Positions 24,746 to 33,869 of a DNA stretch of 64,000 nucleotides are shown in pieces. Location: the NCBI GenBank assembly GCA_017472145.1, contig JAFUQX010000031.1, forward strand, positions 1 to 64,000, read 5' to 3'. Under the pieces are notes generated by a model. It worked only from the letters and a program-made list of their open reading frames with translations, was not told the origin of the DNA and searched no databases. The stretch is from Ruminococcus sp. (GTDB lineage Bacteria > Bacillota > Clostridia > Oscillospirales > Ruminococcaceae). Position 1 is the first letter of the stretch. Every line of letters begins with the position of its first letter. A program made the translations under genes and the position numbers.

Positions 24746-25213
24746 ATGGCAATTCGTAAAATCGTAAAGGACGGCGATCCCGTTCTGCGCACCGTATGCA
24801 AGCCGGTGGAGGTATTTGATAAGAAGCTGCACATGCTGCTGGATGATATGCAGGATACACTGAGAGAGGCTCAGGGTGTAGGCCTGGCCGGACCGCAGGT
24901 GGGCTATTGCAGACGTTTGTTTATTATGGATCTGGGCGGGGATCAGATGATCGAGGCCATCAACCCGAAGATCATCAAGACCAGCGGCAGACAGAAGGTC
25001 ATGGAGGGATGTCTCTCCTGCCCGAATAAGTGGGGCTATGTGACCCGTCCGAAGAAGTGCCGTCTTCAGGCACAGGATCGCAACGGTCAGTGGTATGAGC
25101 TGATTCTGACTGATCTGGGCGCACAGTGTGCCTGCCATGAGAATGATCATCTGGATGGCAAGCTGTTTGTGGATATTGTTGAGGAATTTGTGCGTCCGGA
25201 GGATATGGAGTAA
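24746..25213 (+). CDS. def: Peptide deformylase
   Basis: Removes the formyl group from nascent proteins. The 155-residue enzyme has the three metal and catalytic motifs GVGLAGPQVG, EGCLSCPN and HENDHLDGKLF, with ligands Cys, His and His. GGAGG lies 6 bases before ATG 24746; the earlier ATG 24734 overlaps that site. It precedes fmt by two bases, the usual order for the formyl-methionine cycle. Confidence 0.96.
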   Translation: MAIRKIVKDGDPVLRTVCKPVEVFDKKLHMLLDDMQDTLREAQGVGLAGPQVGYCRRLFIMDLGGDQMIEAINPKIIKTSGRQKVMEGCLSCPNKWGYVTRPKKCRLQAQDRNGQWYELILTDLGAQCACHENDHLDGKLFVDIVEEFVRPEDME

Positions 25214-25215
25214 GA

Positions 25216-26151
25216 ATGAGAATTGTATTTATGGGAACGCCGGATTTTGCTGTGCCGTGTCTGCGTGCACTGGCCGAAGGCGGACATGAAGTGGCTGGTG
25301 TATTCACACAGCCGGATAAGCCCAAGGGAAGGGGCTATAAAATGATTCCCACACCGGTGAAGGCGGCCGCTCTGGAGTATGGTATTCCGGTTTATCAGCC
25401 CCTGTCTCTGCGCAAGGGAGAGGATGCAATGATTTGTATGGAAACGCTGCGCACACTGAATCCAGAGCTGATCGTGGTGGTGGCCTATGGTCAGATCCTG
25501 CCCAAGGAGATCCTGGAGCTGCCCAAGCACCACTGTATCAACATTCACGCATCCCTGCTCCCGGCCTATCGGGGCGCAGCGCCCATCCAGTGGAGCGTAC
25601 TCAACGGCGAAGCAAAGACTGGTGTGACCTCTATGCTTATGGCGGAGGGGCTGGATACCGGGGATATGCTGCTGCGAGCCGAAACGGAAATCGGCGGCGA
25701 TGAAAGTGCAGACAGCCTGCATGACCGTTTGTCTGAGATGGGGGCCAGGGTGCTGCTGGATACAATAGAGGCCATTGAGAAGGGTACGCTTCGGCCTGAG
25801 CCGCAGGATGATGCGCTGTCCTCCTATGCGGTGCGTATCACAAAGGACATGTCCGCTCTGGACTTTTCAAAACCGGCGCAGCAGCTGCATAATATCATTC
25901 GCGGCATCACAGGCTTTACCACTCTGGAGGGCAAGCGACTGAAGGTCTATGCCTCTCAGGTGGCTGCGCTTTCCAATGGAGCTGAACTTGCGAATGGTGC
26001 AGTAGCCGATGCAGAGCATTTTGTCATCAAGTGCGGAGACGGAATGGGTCTGCGCTTGACTGAAATTCAGCCGGAAGGCAAAAAGCGTATGAAAACAGAG
26101 GATTTTCTTCGGGGAAAGAAGCTGGAAAAAGGAATCGTTCTGGGGCAGTAA
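25216..26151 (+). CDS. fmt: Methionyl-tRNA formyltransferase
   Basis: Formylates initiator Met-tRNA. The 311-residue protein has the formyl transferase core with the catalytic segment INIHASLLPAYRGAAPIQW and the Asp-containing GVTSMLMAEGLDTGDML. The C-terminal OB-like domain (about 205-311) is complete. The start codon follows the def stop almost directly. Confidence 0.97.
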   Translation: MRIVFMGTPDFAVPCLRALAEGGHEVAGVFTQPDKPKGRGYKMIPTPVKAAALEYGIPVYQPLSLRKGEDAMICMETLRTLNPELIVVVAYGQILPKEILELPKHHCINIHASLLPAYRGAAPIQWSVLNGEAKTGVTSMLMAEGLDTGDMLLRAETEIGGDESADSLHDRLSEMGARVLLDTIEAIEKGTLRPEPQDDALSSYAVRITKDMSALDFSKPAQQLHNIIRGITGFTTLEGKRLKVYASQVAALSNGAELANGAVADAEHFVIKCGDGMGLRLTEIQPEGKKRMKTEDFLRGKKLEKGIVLGQ

Positions 26152-26163
26152 AGGAGTATTGCA

Positions 26164-26877
26164 ATGCCTTATTATTTTGAATCAAGCGGATTCTGGACGA
26201 GTGTTCTGCCGATTCTTATTGGTATGGTCATCTGTCTGATCGCCTCGGCCAATGTAAAAGCCACCTTCAAGCGGTATTCTGATGTGCACAACAGCAGAGG
26301 TCTGACAGGGGCTCAGACGGCTCGTCAGATTCTGGACAGCAACGGACTCTATCATGTGGCTATTGAGCATGTCAGCGGGAATCTCACGGACCACTATGAC
26401 CCCAAGGCCAATGTAGTGCGCCTGTCGGATTCGGTATATAGCTCTACCTCTGTAGCCGCTCTGGGCGTTGCAGCCCACGAGTGCGGCCATGCGGTGCAGC
26501 ATGCTGTCAGCTATGCGCCTATCAAGGTGCGTGAGGCCGTCATTCCTCTGACCAACATCGGCTCGAAATTATGGTATATTATTTTCGTGGTTGGTCTGGC
26601 TCTGTCCAGCTCCTCCTTTGGAATCGGTATGGTCTGGGCGGGCATTATCCTTTTTTCGCTGGTGGTTCTGTTTCAGGTCGTAACCCTGCCGGTGGAATTC
26701 AACGCAAGCCGCCGGGCCCTGGATACGCTGGAAAGCTACCACATTCTGGAGGGCGAGGAGCTGAAGCAGTCCGGTAAGGTGCTCAGAGCGGCAGCTATGA
26801 CCTATGTGGCTGCGGTGGCCAATGCCATTCTCCAGCTGCTGCGTCTCATTGCCATTGCCAAGAGGAGAGAACGATGA
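26164..26877 (+). CDS. YugP-family membrane zinc metallopeptidase
   Basis: A 237-residue protein of the YugP (Zn_peptidase_2) family. A first helix (8-27) is followed by the zinc motif HECGH (AAHECGHAVQHA, about 101-105), then two central helices (about 135-180). The downstream glutamate ligand probably lies in NASRRALDTLE. A cytoplasm-facing protease at the membrane is likely; its substrate is unknown. AAGGAG stands 8 bases upstream. The stop overlaps the rsmB start by ATGA. Confidence 0.93.
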   Translation: MPYYFESSGFWTSVLPILIGMVICLIASANVKATFKRYSDVHNSRGLTGAQTARQILDSNGLYHVAIEHVSGNLTDHYDPKANVVRLSDSVYSSTSVAALGVAAHECGHAVQHAVSYAPIKVREAVIPLTNIGSKLWYIIFVVGLALSSSSFGIGMVWAGIILFSLVVLFQVVTLPVEFNASRRALDTLESYHILEGEELKQSGKVLRAAAMTYVAAVANAILQLLRLIAIAKRRER

Positions 26878-28178
26878 GTGCGCGCAGGCTGGCGGTTACG
26901 CTGCTGGAGCAGACCGAGAAGAATCAGGGCTATTCCAATCTCCTGCTGGATCATGCGCTGGAGGAATCGGGACTTGAACCCAGAGACAAGCGGCTCTGTG
27001 CGGCCTTGTACTACGGTGTTCTGGAGCGGAAGCTGACGCTGGATCATATCATATCGAAATACAGCAAAAAACCGCCGAAAAAGCTGGATGGAATCGTTTT
27101 GCAGATTCTCCGGACAGGCCTGTATCAGCTGCTCTGTATGCAGCAGATCCCGGATATGGCGGCAGTCAGCGAAAGCGTAAAGCTGACGAAACAATGCAGA
27201 AAGGCAAGCGCATCGGGCTTTGTCAATGCGGTGCTGCGCAGCTTTCTGCGGGATGAAAAGAGAATAGATTATCCGGAGCATGCTCTGGAAAAGGCATCGG
27301 TTCAGTATTCAGCACCCCTGTGGCTGGTGAAGGAGCTGACCGATACCTACGGCGAGGAGGAGGCCTTTTTCTTTCTGGAGAATGCCCTTGCTGCTCCGCC
27401 CCTGACCATCCGGCGAAATCCGCTGGCCGTTACAGAGGAGGCGCTTCTGGCGGCCTTTGCGGAGGAGGAAATCGAAAAGCATCCCCTCGTACCGATGGCC
27501 TATACATTAAAGGGCGGCAATATCCGGAAGAATACGGCCTTTGAAAAGGGCTGGTTTCATGTACAGGATGCAGCGTCCCAGCTGTGTGCCATGGCACTGG
27601 ATGCAAAGCCGGGAATGACCGTGCTGGATCTGTGTGCGGCTCCCGGCGGAAAGACCTTTACCATCGCCCAGCATATGGAGGGGACAGGCCGGGTCTATGC
27701 CTTTGACCTTCAGCCCCAGCGAGCCGGACTTATTGAGAAGGGAGCACAGCGTCTGCATCTGGAGAATGTTTTCGCAGAGGCCGGAGATGCTTCTGTGTGG
27801 AACGAAAATCTCCCCAGGGCCGATCGTGTATTGTGCGATGTGCCTTGCTCTGGTGTGGGTGTGATCCGACGCAAGCCGGAGATCCGTTATAAGGACAGAG
27901 CAGCCTTTGCAGGCCTGCCGGAGCTTCAGTATGCCATTCTGGAAAATGGTGCACGTTATGTAAAGGAAGGCGGCCTTTTGGTGTATTCTACCTGTACCAT
28001 CCTGAAGGAGGAGAATCAGCAGGTGGCTGAGCGTTTTCTGAGGGAGCATCCGGAGTTTGAGCCGGCCGCTCTGATTCCTCAGCTGCACGAAAGGCTGGAG
28101 GCTTCCATGATGACCCTGCTGCCGTCCTTCTGTAACAGCGACGGTTTCTTTATGGCGAAGTTCAGACGAAAGAATTGA
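26874..28178 (+). CDS. rsmB: 16S rRNA (cytosine-967-C5)-methyltransferase
   Basis: Methylates C967 of 16S rRNA. The 434-residue enzyme has an N-terminal NusB-like RNA-binding domain (1-140) and a SAM-dependent methyltransferase domain. The SAM motif LDLCAAPGGKT and the two catalytic cysteines in DVPCSGVG and YSTCTI are present. Start overlaps the yugP stop. Confidence 0.95.
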   Translation: MSARRLAVTLLEQTEKNQGYSNLLLDHALEESGLEPRDKRLCAALYYGVLERKLTLDHIISKYSKKPPKKLDGIVLQILRTGLYQLLCMQQIPDMAAVSESVKLTKQCRKASASGFVNAVLRSFLRDEKRIDYPEHALEKASVQYSAPLWLVKELTDTYGEEEAFFFLENALAAPPLTIRRNPLAVTEEALLAAFAEEEIEKHPLVPMAYTLKGGNIRKNTAFEKGWFHVQDAASQLCAMALDAKPGMTVLDLCAAPGGKTFTIAQHMEGTGRVYAFDLQPQRAGLIEKGAQRLHLENVFAEAGDASVWNENLPRADRVLCDVPCSGVGVIRRKPEIRYKDRAAFAGLPELQYAILENGARYVKEGGLLVYSTCTILKEENQQVAERFLREHPEFEPAALIPQLHERLEASMMTLLPSFCNSDGFFMAKFRRKN

Positions 28179-28188
28179 TGGAGGATAT

Positions 28189-29232
28189 ATGGAGCGTATC
28201 GATATTTTATCACTCACTTATGAAGCCCTGGAGGAGGAGATTCTCCTGATGGGAGAGCCGAAATTCCGGGCCAAACAGATCTTTTCCTGGCTTCACGAAA
28301 AGAGAGTGACAGAGTTCGGACAGATGACTACGTTATCTTTACCATTTCGGGAGCGTCTGGAAAGAAAATTTTGTATAAATAGACTAAAAATTGTAAAAAG
28401 ACTTGCATCATCTATTGATGATACGGTAAAATACTTATATGAGCTTTCTGATGGAAATTACGTAGAAACCGTATGGATGGAATATCATCACGGGGTAAGC
28501 GTCTGCGTGTCCACCCAGGTGGGCTGCAAGATGGGCTGCCAGTTCTGTGCATCCACCATTGCAGGCTTTGTGCGGAATCTGACACCGGGAGAGATCCTGC
28601 TTCAGATGTATGAGGCCGAGCGGGATATGGGACGGAAGATCGGCAGTATTGTACTTATGGGAATCGGTGAGCCGCTGGATAATTATGACAATGTAACCGC
28701 ATTTTTCCGGATTTTGTCTGACCCCAGAGGTACAGGGCTGAGCCTGCGTCATGTGACCCTTTCTACATGCGGGATCGTTCCGAAAATCCATCAGCTTGCA
28801 GAGGATACATCGGGAATCACATTGTCCGTTTCGCTGCACAGTCCCACAGATCAGCGGCGAAGCGAGATCATGCCGATCAACCGGAGATATAACATTGCCC
28901 AGGTGCTGGACGCTTGCCGCAGCTATATGAAGAAAACAGGACGGAGAGTTACCTTTGAATATGCAGTGATCGAGGGGATCAACAGTGCACAGCAGGATGC
29001 GGCGGCTCTGGCCCGGCTCCTCAAAGGGATGCAGTGTCATGTAAACCTGATTCCTGTAAATCCCATTGCGGAGCGGAGCTTCCATGCACGGCGAAAAACA
29101 GCGGAACAGTTTCAGAAAGCGCTGGAATCCCATGGAATCAATGCTACCGTGCGGAGAACGCTGGGCAGTGACATACAGGCCGCCTGCGGACAGCTGCGCA
29201 GGAACGCACTGGAAAAAGAAACACGGAGGTGA
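28189..29232 (+). CDS. rlmN: 23S rRNA (adenine-2503-C2)-methyltransferase, radical SAM
   Basis: Methylates A2503 of 23S rRNA and A37 of some tRNAs. The 347-residue enzyme has the radical SAM motif C-x3-C-x2-C in CKMGCQFCAST and the methyl-carrying Cys near the end (SDIQAACGQL). GGAGG lies 4 bases before ATG. Bases 28330-28445 are clearly more AT-rich than the rest and use TTA, ATA and AAA codons that the neighbours avoid; the frame is intact. Confidence 0.95.
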   Translation: MERIDILSLTYEALEEEILLMGEPKFRAKQIFSWLHEKRVTEFGQMTTLSLPFRERLERKFCINRLKIVKRLASSIDDTVKYLYELSDGNYVETVWMEYHHGVSVCVSTQVGCKMGCQFCASTIAGFVRNLTPGEILLQMYEAERDMGRKIGSIVLMGIGEPLDNYDNVTAFFRILSDPRGTGLSLRHVTLSTCGIVPKIHQLAEDTSGITLSVSLHSPTDQRRSEIMPINRRYNIAQVLDACRSYMKKTGRRVTFEYAVIEGINSAQQDAAALARLLKGMQCHVNLIPVNPIAERSFHARRKTAEQFQKALESHGINATVRRTLGSDIQAACGQLRRNALEKETRR

Positions 29233-29237
29233 ATGCA

Positions 29238-29972
29238 ATGCAATGTGCAGCAGCTACAGATATTGGATGTCTGCGGGATGAGAATCAGGACCGGGTTTTT
29301 GTTCAGAAATTCGGAGAATGCATCCTGGCAGCGGTTTTTGACGGAATGGGCGGTGAGCGGGCCGGCGAGGAGGCCAGCCGTATTGCGGAGGAGGAATTTC
29401 TCACCCATTTCAAAAAATCCTACCGGGAAAGCATGGATACACATGCGCTCCGGAATCTGATGATTTCATCGGTATCCGCAGCCAATACGGTGATTTATAC
29501 CACCGCACGGATGAACTACAGAAATTTTGGCATGGGTACGACCTGTGTGGCCGCCTTTATCGATGCGTCCGGCATTTCTGTAGTGAATGTGGGCGACAGC
29601 CGTGCGTATTATTATGCCGGCGGAACGATCCGGCTGATTACAACCGATCATACGGTGGTGAATATGCTGCTGGAGCACGGGCGGATCCGTCCGGAGGAAA
29701 TTGCAACGCATCCTCAGAGACATATGCTGACACGGGCGGTCGGCGTGGAAAAAACGGTCCGGCCGGACTACTTCCGGTTGGATCGGAGAGATGAGAAGTT
29801 CCATCTGCTGCTCTGTTCGGACGGCTTGTCCGGATATTGCGGAAATGCGGAGCTTGCACATGTATTAGAGCAGGAACAGGACGTACAGGGACATGTAGAC
29901 CAGCTGATCCAGATGGCGCTGGATAAGGGCGGCCGGGATAATGTTTCTGTAGCATTGGTATCGGAACCATAA
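29238..29972 (+). CDS. stp: PP2C-type Ser/Thr phosphatase partner of PknB
   Basis: Dephosphorylates targets of the PASTA kinase encoded next door. The 244-residue protein has the metal motifs DENQD, DGMGG, GDSRAYYY and GGRDNVS. ATG 29238 is preferred over GTG 29229: GGAGG (29225-29229) lies 8 bases from the ATG and overlaps the GTG. The stp-pknB-rsgA order is standard in Firmicutes. Confidence 0.94.
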   Translation: MQCAAATDIGCLRDENQDRVFVQKFGECILAAVFDGMGGERAGEEASRIAEEEFLTHFKKSYRESMDTHALRNLMISSVSAANTVIYTTARMNYRNFGMGTTCVAAFIDASGISVVNVGDSRAYYYAGGTIRLITTDHTVVNMLLEHGRIRPEEIATHPQRHMLTRAVGVEKTVRPDYFRLDRRDEKFHLLLCSDGLSGYCGNAELAHVLEQEQDVQGHVDQLIQMALDKGGRDNVSVALVSEP

Positions 29973-29987
29973 GGCAGGAGGATATAT

Positions 29988-32102
29988 ATGGAAAAATTTA
30001 TCGGCAGCCGGCTGGACGGACGGTATGAGATTACCGAGCTGATCGGCGAAGGCGGCATGGCAGAGGTATATAAGGCGCACGATGTGCTGGATAATAAGGA
30101 GGTTGCGGTCAAGATCCTCAAAAAGCAGTTCTCAGGCAACGAGGAATTCCAGCGCCGCTTCCGCAATGAGTCCAAGGCCATTGCCGTGCTGTCCCATCCG
30201 AATATTGTAAAGGTCTATGACATGTGCTTCTCTGAGAAGCTCCAGTACATTGCCATGGAGTACATTGACGGAATTACCCTGAAGGACTATATAGACAGTG
30301 AGCGCGTACTGAACTGGAAGGATGCGGTGCATTTTATCATTCAGATTCTCCGTGCCCTTCAGACCGCCCATAATCGGGGTATTGTACATCGGGACATCAA
30401 GCCGCAGAATATCATGCTGCTGACAGATGGCACGATCAAGGTCATGGACTTTGGTATTGCCAAGTTTGCACGGGAAGAAAGCATGACTGCAACGGATCAG
30501 GCGATTGGTACTGTACATTATATCAGTCCGGAGCAGGCCCGGGGAGATGTGACAGACGAAAAGAGCGACATTTATTCCGTTGGCGTCATGTTCTATGAGA
30601 TGCTGACCGGACAGAAGCCCTTTGACACAGACAGCCCCATTGCCATTGCTGTGATGCACATGCAGAATGTGGCTCGCCGTCCCCGTGATATCAATCCGAA
30701 TATTCCCTCTGGCCTTGAGGAAATCATCATGCATGCAATGGAAAAGGACGCTGAGGTCCGTTATCAGACTGCAACGGATATGATTCATGATATCGAGGCC
30801 TTTAAGAACAACAATCAGATCGTGTTCGGTTACTATCGGGTGCCGGCGCAGCAGACGCAGGTGCGTCAGTATGCACCGACTCCGCAGCGTGAGCCGGTCC
30901 AGCAGCAGAGCTATCGGAATCAGCCTTCGTATGAGGAGGAGGCCGCAGACTGGAACGATGAGGATGACTGGGAGGATGAAGAACCGGCCCGTCAGAAGTC
31001 CATGCTGGTGCCGATCCTGACTTCTGTAACAATTGTGGTTGTGGTGATTTGCGCCGTTATTGTAGTGGCGATCATTGCAGGTGCATGGCGTCCGGGCAGC
31101 GAGAAGATGACCACGATTCCGGATCTGGTGGGCATGCCCTATGAGGATGCTGTTGAGATCTATGAGGACAGCCTGGTCCTGAATGTGGAAAAGGAAGCCT
31201 ACAATGATAAGTATGCCGAGGGCGTTATCTATGATCAGAGCATCGCAGCCGGACAGGAGATCCAGCAGGATGCGGACGGCAAGGTTCGTGTGGCGATTGC
31301 GGTGAGCCAGGGTACGCAGAAATATGCAGTGCCCGATGTGGTGAATATTCCGGAGAGCGAGGCCGTAGACCAGCTGGAAGCGCTTGGCTTTACTGTGCGC
31401 AAGGTTTCTGAGGAGAGCACCATGGAAGCCGGCATTGAGAAGGGCTATGCCATCCGTACAGAGCCGAAGGCTGGTACAGAGGCTGAGGCCGGACAGACCA
31501 TCGTTCTGTATGTCAGCACAGGTATTGCAGTAGACGAGGTCAAGGTACCGGAGCTGGTCGGCAAGACGATGGAGGAAGTGGAGATTGAATGTGCGCATCT
31601 GAATCTGGTTCTCGTTCCCGAGGAAGTGGAATCTGTAGAGCCGGAGGGCACGATCCTGGAGCAGAGCATCGAAGCGGATGAAATTGTGGTTTCCGGAACA
31701 GAGATTGCAGTCAAGGTCAGCAACGGTGTTGCACCGGAGGGAGATGTTTCCTTTGGTCTTTATCTGCCGTCCATTGCAACCGGACGATATACACTGGATT
31801 TCTCCATCGACGGCGAAATCGTTGAGTCCTATTCTTTTGTAACAGAGAGCACAGATGGTATGGTCGCAGTGACTCTGACTGAAAAGGGCACAAAGCAGGT
31901 GGTTGTATCCGTCACAGGTACACAGTCCGGCCTGACGGCCCGTCTGGGTACGTACAACTTTGACTTCTCCTCCGGCGGATTTACAGCGGTATCAGAGAAT
32001 ATCGATGCCGGCTTTGAGGCCGTTACCATTCTGCCCACGACTGAGGCTCCGCCTGTACAGACAGAAATCGTAACCGTGACCGAGGTCGTTCCGGTTTCAT
32101 AA
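29988..32102 (+). CDS. pknB: Ser/Thr protein kinase with PASTA repeats
   Basis: A membrane kinase that senses peptidoglycan or lipid II. The 704 residues comprise a cytoplasmic kinase domain (about 12-275; GEGGMAEVYKA, HRDIKPQN, DFGIAK), a Gln/Pro/Glu-rich juxtamembrane segment (285-335), a transmembrane helix (about 340-365) and three PASTA domains (about 372-580). A further beta-type domain and a Thr/Glu-rich tail end the protein, which is longer than B. subtilis PrkC. AGGAGG is just upstream. It forms an operon with stp and rsgA. Confidence 0.96.
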   Translation: MEKFIGSRLDGRYEITELIGEGGMAEVYKAHDVLDNKEVAVKILKKQFSGNEEFQRRFRNESKAIAVLSHPNIVKVYDMCFSEKLQYIAMEYIDGITLKDYIDSERVLNWKDAVHFIIQILRALQTAHNRGIVHRDIKPQNIMLLTDGTIKVMDFGIAKFAREESMTATDQAIGTVHYISPEQARGDVTDEKSDIYSVGVMFYEMLTGQKPFDTDSPIAIAVMHMQNVARRPRDINPNIPSGLEEIIMHAMEKDAEVRYQTATDMIHDIEAFKNNNQIVFGYYRVPAQQTQVRQYAPTPQREPVQQQSYRNQPSYEEEAADWNDEDDWEDEEPARQKSMLVPILTSVTIVVVVICAVIVVAIIAGAWRPGSEKMTTIPDLVGMPYEDAVEIYEDSLVLNVEKEAYNDKYAEGVIYDQSIAAGQEIQQDADGKVRVAIAVSQGTQKYAVPDVVNIPESEAVDQLEALGFTVRKVSEESTMEAGIEKGYAIRTEPKAGTEAEAGQTIVLYVSTGIAVDEVKVPELVGKTMEEVEIECAHLNLVLVPEEVESVEPEGTILEQSIEADEIVVSGTEIAVKVSNGVAPEGDVSFGLYLPSIATGRYTLDFSIDGEIVESYSFVTESTDGMVAVTLTEKGTKQVVVSVTGTQSGLTARLGTYNFDFSSGGFTAVSENIDAGFEAVTILPTTEAPPVQTEIVTVTEVVPVS

Positions 32103-32118
32103 GATAAGAGGGTAAAAT

Positions 32119-33003
32119 ATGAATCAAGCTGACACAATAAAGGTGCAGCATGGCAGAATTTTATCATGTGTAGGAGGACTCTATACTGTAGAGTCCTCCT
32201 CTGGTATTTCTGCATGCAAGGCACGAGGAATTTTTCGCAAGCAGGGGATCACGCCCTATGCAGGGGATATGGTGGCCTTTTCCGATGGTGTGATTCAGGA
32301 GGTGCTGCCCCGGAAGAACAGCATCATCCGTCCGCCCCTGGCCAACCTGGATCAGATTCTCTTTGTAGTATCCATGTGCAAGCCCGTACCCAACTACCAG
32401 CTGCTGGATAAGTTCATTGCGGTGGTTCGGTTCAAGGGCATTGAGCCGGTGCTGGTGCTGACGAAGGTAGATCTGCGGTCCGATGAGGACATCCGCAGGG
32501 TCTATTCCGGAGCGGAGCTGCCTATTTTTTCCGTGGATTATGAAAAGCCGGAAACCATTGAAGCAGTAGCAGCGCAGCTGAAGGGAAAGATCAGCGCCTT
32601 CACAGGAAATTCCGGTGTAGGGAAGTCTACGCTGCTCAATCATATTGCACCGGAGTTGCAGCTTTCGGTCGGGGAGGTCAGTGAGAAGCTGGGGCGTGGC
32701 CGCCATACCACCCGTCAGGCTACACTGTACCCGATTCTGGGCGGCTATATTGCCGATACGCCGGGCTTTTCTACCTTCGAGACGGAGCAGTATGCGATTA
32801 TAAAGAAGGAGGAGCTGGCTGGATGCTTTCCGGAGTTTGCCCCTTTTTCGGGAGCGTGCCGTTTTGCGGACTGCGCCCATATCTGTGAAAAGGGCTGTGC
32901 TGTTCTGGAGGCCGTAAAGGGCGGACAGATTGAAAAGAGCCGTCATAGCTCCTATACGGTGATGTATGAGGAAGCAAAGCTGCGGAAGGACTGGGAAAAG
33001 TGA
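32119..33003 (+). CDS. rsgA: Ribosome small-subunit-dependent GTPase A
   Basis: Circularly permuted GTPase for late 30S assembly. The 294-residue protein shows an OB fold (1-65), permuted G motifs (G4 LTKVDL before G1 GNSGVGKST, then G3 DTPGF) and the C-terminal zinc site with C, C, H and C (GACRFADCAHICEKGC). Bases 32172-32200 within codons 18-28 form a perfect 12-bp palindrome that contains GGAGG. Its stop overlaps the next start by GTGA. Confidence 0.95.
   Translation: MNQADTIKVQHGRILSCVGGLYTVESSSGISACKARGIFRKQGITPYAGDMVAFSDGVIQEVLPRKNSIIRPPLANLDQILFVVSMCKPVPNYQLLDKFIAVVRFKGIEPVLVLTKVDLRSDEDIRRVYSGAELPIFSVDYEKPETIEAVAAQLKGKISAFTGNSGVGKSTLLNHIAPELQLSVGEVSEKLGRGRHTTRQATLYPILGGYIADTPGFSTFETEQYAIIKKEELAGCFPEFAPFSGACRFADCAHICEKGCAVLEAVKGGQIEKSRHSSYTVMYEEAKLRKDWEK
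32172..32200 (+). other. Perfect 12-bp inverted repeat inside the rsgA coding start
   Basis: AGGAGGACTCTA (32172-32183) and TAGAGTCCTCCT (32189-32200) enclose a 5-base loop, 53 bases into rsgA. Confidence 0.8.
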
Positions 33004-33656
33004 AAGAGCTGTGTGTGATTTTTGCCGGCGGCGAAATTTCCCCGGATACTTTGGCGCTTCCGGAGGACTGCTATCTCATTTGTGCGGACAGGGGACTGCT
33101 TCATGCAGAGCGCCTGGGACGGAAGCCAGACTATATCGTGGGGGACTTTGACTCTCTGGGCTATATTCCGTCCTATGAGGGAGTGGTTATCCATCCGGTC
33201 CAAAAGGACGATACCGACACCATGCTGGCGGTGAAGCAGGCTTGCGCAAGGGGCTTCCGGGAGGTCTGGATCTATGGTGCACTGGGCGGACGGCTGGATC
33301 ATACGATGGCGAATATTCAGGCTCTGCAATATCTTGCAAAGCACGGAATCAGAGGTATGCTGATTTCTGAAAACAACCGGGTGACCTTGCAGACGGCCGG
33401 AACAAAGCAGCAGTACCCCAGACGGGAGGGCTGGTATTTTTCCCTGCTGTCCTTTTCGGAGCGCTGCATTGGTGTGTGTATATCAGGAGTTGAATATCCT
33501 CTGGAGGAGGCGGTTCTTTCGCAGGATTTTCCGCTGGGTGTGAGTAATCATATTCTGTCGGAATTTGCGGAGGTTTCTCTCCGTGAGGGGTGTCTTCTGG
33601 TGATTGAATCCAGGGATTCCGAACCAAATTCCCTTCATGCGAATATAATGGGATGA
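33000..33656 (+). CDS. thiN: Thiamine diphosphokinase
   Basis: Pyrophosphorylates thiamine to the coenzyme. The 218-residue protein has the thiamine pyrophosphokinase signature DYIVGDFDSLG, KDDTDTMLAVKQA and GALGGRLDHTMANI, followed by the beta-barrel domain. GTG at 33000 overlaps the rsgA stop, so it is translationally coupled. In B. subtilis rpe lies between rsgA and thiN; here it is absent. Confidence 0.94.
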   Translation: MKELCVIFAGGEISPDTLALPEDCYLICADRGLLHAERLGRKPDYIVGDFDSLGYIPSYEGVVIHPVQKDDTDTMLAVKQACARGFREVWIYGALGGRLDHTMANIQALQYLAKHGIRGMLISENNRVTLQTAGTKQQYPRREGWYFSLLSFSERCIGVCISGVEYPLEEAVLSQDFPLGVSNHILSEFAEVSLREGCLLVIESRDSEPNSLHANIMG

Positions 33657-33712
33657 ACGGAAAATACCTATGAACGGGGCTGGCTTACAGGTCAGCCGGG
33701 GAGGGATTGCAG

Positions 33713-33805
33713 ATGAAAATCGTCGTTGTAAAGAGTCCGAAGCTGCTGGCCAGTTTGTTCCGGGTGATATTTAAAATGAAATGTGAGCCTGTAGAGGAAG
33801 TATAA
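33713..33805 (+). CDS. spoVM: Stage V sporulation protein SpoVM (30 residues)
   Basis: A tiny amphipathic peptide that marks the convex forespore membrane and anchors the SpoIVA coat base. The sequence opens MKIVVVKSPKLLASLFRVIF, the clostridial SpoVM form, and ends KMKCEPVEEV. GGGAGGG lies 7 bases before ATG. The place directly after thiN matches B. subtilis. A terminator follows at once. The gene is too short for most ORF callers. Confidence 0.9.
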   Translation: MKIVVVKSPKLLASLFRVIFKMKCEPVEEV

Positions 33806-33810
33806 CACAG

Positions 33811-33841
33811 GGGGCTATTGTGCATGCAATAGCCCCTTTTT
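33811..33841 (+). terminator. Terminator closing the yicC-to-spoVM operon
   Basis: Perfect 10-bp stem GGGGCTATTG / CAATAGCCCC, then five T. Confidence 0.95.
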
Positions 33842-33869
33842 GCATAAGCTGAATCAGGAGGTGACGCTG

